Part shown: positions 13,175 through 15,493 of the stretch, one piece after another
How the letters are laid out: every line of letters begins with the position of its first letter
Position numbering within the stretch: the stretch's first letter is position 1
Assembly (NCBI GenBank): GCA_964477035.1
Contig: CAYZCW010000022.1
Location: 1 to 15,493 of the forward strand
Direction: 5' to 3'
Length of the DNA: 15,493 bases
Origin: SLSG01 sp964477035
Lineage (GTDB): Bacteria; Bacteroidota; Bacteroidia; Bacteroidales; UBA7960
Position numbers and translations under genes: made by a program
Notes under the pieces: model-generated
The model's input: the letters and a program-made list of their open reading frames with translations, nothing else
Told to the model about the DNA's origin: nothing
The model's database searches: none

Positions 13175-14173
13175 TTACCAGGAATAGGCATTGGGGGCCT
13201 CCCCGCCGGGGCCGGGGAATATCTCATCCAGTTTTTTCAGCACCTCTTCATCCAGCCGGATGCTGGCGGCCCGGACGGCACCCTCGAGTTGCTCCATGGT
13301 ACGTGGCCCGATAATTGGCGCCGTCACCACCGGATTATGCAGCAACCATGCCAGGGCGACTTCTCCCGGAGGGTGGCCGATCTCTTTACAAAGGCTCTCG
13401 TATTTCTCCAGCTGCGGGCGTTTTTTTTCAATCTGATCGGCATTGTTTTTCTCCATGCGCCTTCCCTCCTTATGTTTCTCAAGGCTCCCGCCCAGGAGCC
13501 CCCCTGCCAGCGGACTCCAGGGAATCAGTCCCAAACCGTAGTGTCTGCAGGCCGGGATCACCTCAAGTTCCAGCATCCGGTTATCAAGATTGTATACACT
13601 CTGCTCGCTCACCAGTCCCAATAAGCCCCGTTTGGATGCCTCCTGGCATGCCGTGGCTATATCCCAGCCGGCGAAATTGCTTGAACCCACATACACCACT
13701 TTCCCTTGTTGGATCAGGGCACCGAAACCCTGCCATATCTCATCCCACGGACAGTCCCGGTCAATATGATGCATCTGGTATAAATCAATCCAGTCGGTTT
13801 GCAACCGCTTCAGACTTCCCTCACAATGCTTCCGGATTTTGTAGGCGCTCAGGCTCCGCCCGTCGCTGTTGACTTCCGGCAGGTTTTCTTTGCGGTCCAC
13901 CGGATTGTACACCTTGGTTGCCAATACGACGGCATCACGCCTTCCGCCGCCCTGTGCCAGCCATCGTCCGATAATTTCTTCTGTATGGCCATGTTCCACA
14001 GACCAGCCATAGACATCGGCGGTATCGAAAAAATTGATGCCCAGCTCCAGGGCGCGGTCCATGATCCTGAAGCTTTCTTCTTCGCTTGTGTGCCAGCCAA
14101 AATTCATGGTCCCCAGGCAGATATTGCTGACGAGGACGCCGTGCCTTCCAAGTCTTTTGTGTTTTACAGACAT
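13175..14173 (-). CDS. Aldo/keto reductase
   Basis: 332 residues with the complete AKR tetrad: D50 and Y55 in FFDTADVYG, K87 in LATKVY, and H135 in YQMHHID. Later motifs WSPLAGG and GEVALAWLLHNP fit the (beta/alpha)8 barrel with NADPH binding near the C-terminal SSNF/IIGPRT segments. It reduces carbonyl compounds with NADPH in the cytoplasm; the substrate is not evident, though proximity to a lactonase-like gene hints at sugar metabolism. An upstream TTG frame extends to 14212, but the ATG at 14173 fits the family N-terminus MSVKHKRLGRHG. Confidence 0.93.
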   Translation of the reverse strand: MSVKHKRLGRHGVLVSNICLGTMNFGWHTSEEESFRIMDRALELGINFFDTADVYGWSVEHGHTEEIIGRWLAQGGGRRDAVVLATKVYNPVDRKENLPEVNSDGRSLSAYKIRKHCEGSLKRLQTDWIDLYQMHHIDRDCPWDEIWQGFGALIQQGKVVYVGSSNFAGWDIATACQEASKRGLLGLVSEQSVYNLDNRMLELEVIPACRHYGLGLIPWSPLAGGLLGGSLEKHKEGRRMEKNNADQIEKKRPQLEKYESLCKEIGHPPGEVALAWLLHNPVVTAPIIGPRTMEQLEGAVRAASIRLDEEVLKKLDEIFPGPGGEAPNAYSW

Positions 14174-14425
14174 GATGCGGTTGTATTTTATTGATAAACT
14201 TCTTTTGTTCAATCTTATCTTTCAAAGGGAAATTCGTTATTCTGATTGACAAAAGCAAATATTTCTTACCTGAGCTGATGCAGGCATTGAATATAAACCT
14301 GGGTCATCCTTAACCGGCCAACGGTTCCATAAACTGTGCCTTTCAAAATGGGGTTTCAGGGTGATCCGTACTCCTGGCTTCGTGATCAGCCTGCACAGGT
14401 CACGCAACTTGTCGGGGGGCTTTTC
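14174..14425. other. Intergenic region, no gene seen
   Basis: 252 bp with relatively low GC between the CNNM gene stop and the aldo/keto reductase start. It must hold the promoter of the reductase run unless that is read from the CNNM gene. No exact TAnnTTTG box on the minus strand, no strong terminator and no coding motif were found. Confidence 0.55.
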
Positions 14426-15490
14426 TTATTCGTCAGACCGGCTCAGTTCATCCATTAAATTGTATTTTGCTTGCCTTGTATTCCACCTTTCTCTTGCATA
14501 TTTCTGCATATCGGTGATGGTATCCTTCTCATCCACAATTTCCAATCCGAGAAGTGTCTCGATGATATCCTCCATGGTGACAATCCCGTCCAACCCTCCG
14601 TATTCATCCACGATTAGTGCAATATGCTCCTTTTTTTCCAGCAACTTCTCCCATAATGAGAATAACGTCGTAGAGTCAGGGACAACGATGATCTCTCTTT
14701 TAATTTCTTTTAGTGTCAGGTTTTGTTTTTCTTCTGCCAGGTTTTCAAACACTTCTTGTCTAAATACATATCCTGTAATATTCTCATCATTTCCTGAGTA
14801 GACCGGAATTCTTGAGAACTTTAAGTAATCTTTACTTTTTAAGAATTCATTCAACGACAAATCCTCGTTCGCTACCGCAACCACGACTCTGGGTGTCATA
14901 ATCTCGGTGACCCGGACATTTTTCAGCTTCAGTATATTTTGAATGATTTTATTTTCTTTATCAGAAAACAAACCTTCCCCTGCCCCAATTCTTGCCAAGG
15001 CCGCTATCTCCTCCCTGCTGGTAGTTTGTTCATTTTTTTGTTTTGAAAAGACTTTGGTAATTACAGACGACATGACCACCAACGGATACGTAAAAAAGAT
15101 CATCATTTTAATTGTTAAATACGAAGCCCGTGTCAGGTTTTTCCAATACCTGGCCCCAATCGTTTTTGGGATGATTTCCGTGACGACCAAAATCAGAATG
15201 GTTAGAACCGCAGACACTATCCCGAAATATGCATCGCCGAATACCTTTATGGCCTGGGCCCCGACCCCGGCTGCTCCCACGGTATGAGCGACAGTATTTA
15301 ATGATAATATGGCTGATAAAGGTTTGTCAATATTCATTTTCATATTGATAAACGATTTTGCCCAGATATGCCCTTCCTCATGCTTGACAATCAAAAATGA
15401 CTGGGGAGTGGAAAGCAGGACTGACTCCATGATAGAACAAAGGAAGGAAACGAATAACGCAAGGAATAAATAAGCAATGAGTAGTGCCAT
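14426..15490 (-). CDS. CNNM/CBS-domain membrane protein (CorC/HlyC-like without C-terminal domain)
   Basis: 354 residues. Four hydrophobic segments (about 1-22, 58-85, 88-108, 123-148) with TEIIPKTIGARY make up the DUF21/CNNM transport domain, followed by two CBS motifs (about 195-250, and 262-315 with VDEYGGLDGIVTMEDIIETLLG). The C-terminal CorC_HlyC domain of longer homologues is absent; the protein ends soon after the second CBS. Such proteins are implicated in Mg2+/Co2+ export or tolerance and respond to nucleotides through CBS domains. The start at 15490 lies three bases from the window edge, but MALLIAYLFLAL matches the family N-terminus. Base composition is clearly AT-richer than the rest of the window. 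Confidence 0.88.
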   Translation of the reverse strand: MALLIAYLFLALFVSFLCSIMESVLLSTPQSFLIVKHEEGHIWAKSFINMKMNIDKPLSAILSLNTVAHTVGAAGVGAQAIKVFGDAYFGIVSAVLTILILVVTEIIPKTIGARYWKNLTRASYLTIKMMIFFTYPLVVMSSVITKVFSKQKNEQTTSREEIAALARIGAGEGLFSDKENKIIQNILKLKNVRVTEIMTPRVVVAVANEDLSLNEFLKSKDYLKFSRIPVYSGNDENITGYVFRQEVFENLAEEKQNLTLKEIKREIIVVPDSTTLFSLWEKLLEKKEHIALIVDEYGGLDGIVTMEDIIETLLGLEIVDEKDTITDMQKYARERWNTRQAKYNLMDELSRSDE

Positions 15491-15493
15491 CGT

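Noticed and set aside
14174..14212. TTG-initiated extension of the aldo/keto reductase
   Set aside because: It adds 13 residues not typical of the family; the ATG at 14173 gives the normal N-terminus.
1..15493. CRISPR arrays, tRNA/rRNA genes, insertion sequences, phage or defence genes
   Set aside because: No regularly spaced repeats, tRNA-like cloverleaf, transposase, integrase or nuclease motifs were seen on either strand.

Overview
The window reads as a chromosomal stretch of a Bacteroidota bacterium, probably from a draft or metagenome assembly. The basis is family content typical of that phylum (an orphan secreted GH127-type enzyme, DUF2490, a DUF6992-like protein, DUF2200, PepSY-like, DUF3795), several exact TAnnTTTG promoter boxes, and no Shine-Dalgarno use. 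GC is about 55-62% over most of the window, falls to about 50% around 12-13 kb, and drops to about 40% in the last kilobase. A run of exactly 100 N at 3253-3352 marks a scaffold gap.

Layout. 1-722 (minus): a zinc-ribbon protein followed by a lipoprotein that runs off the left edge. 872-1981 (plus): a GT4-type glycosyltransferase, convergent with the next block. 1978-3252 (minus): the last 26 codons of a pterin-4a-carbinolamine dehydratase emerging from the gap, a DUF6992-like membrane protein whose N-terminus carries the nucleotide-binding loop of a short-chain dehydrogenase, and a SRPBCC protein. 3422-4891 (minus): a Cys-rich DUF3795 protein and an alpha/beta hydrolase. 4907-5056 (minus): what looks like the decayed 5' end of a GlsB/YeaQ-type gene. 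5208-5420 (plus): a two-helix small membrane protein. 5561-8629 (minus): a large secreted LamG - Ig-like - GH127 enzyme with its own promoter and a possible operator. 8805-14173 (minus): a run of eight closely spaced genes on one strand (aldo/keto reductase, SMP-30-like lipoprotein, exported YciI-like protein, DUF2200, cupin, HD phosphohydrolase, PepSY-like protein, DUF2490 barrel). 14426-15490 (minus): a low-GC CNNM/CBS membrane protein.

How the genes work together. Few form a recognisable pathway. The GH127 enzyme probably releases L-arabinofuranose outside the cytoplasm, but no SusC/SusD, HTCS regulator or other glycosidase is present, so this is not a full polysaccharide utilisation locus. 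The PepSY-like and DUF2490 proteins, one base apart and both exported, probably work together in the envelope. DUF2200 and the cupin overlap by 4 bp and are surely co-transcribed. The rest looks like ordinary accessory or housekeeping content.

I found no CRISPR array, insertion sequence, phage, tRNA, rRNA or defence system, and no convincing new multi-gene system. The most notable items are two apparent gene remnants: the dehydrogenase loop fused onto the DUF6992-like protein, and the truncated, frameshifted GlsB/YeaQ-like start joined to a terminator-like hairpin. All family names come from motif recognition by eye; no database search was run.
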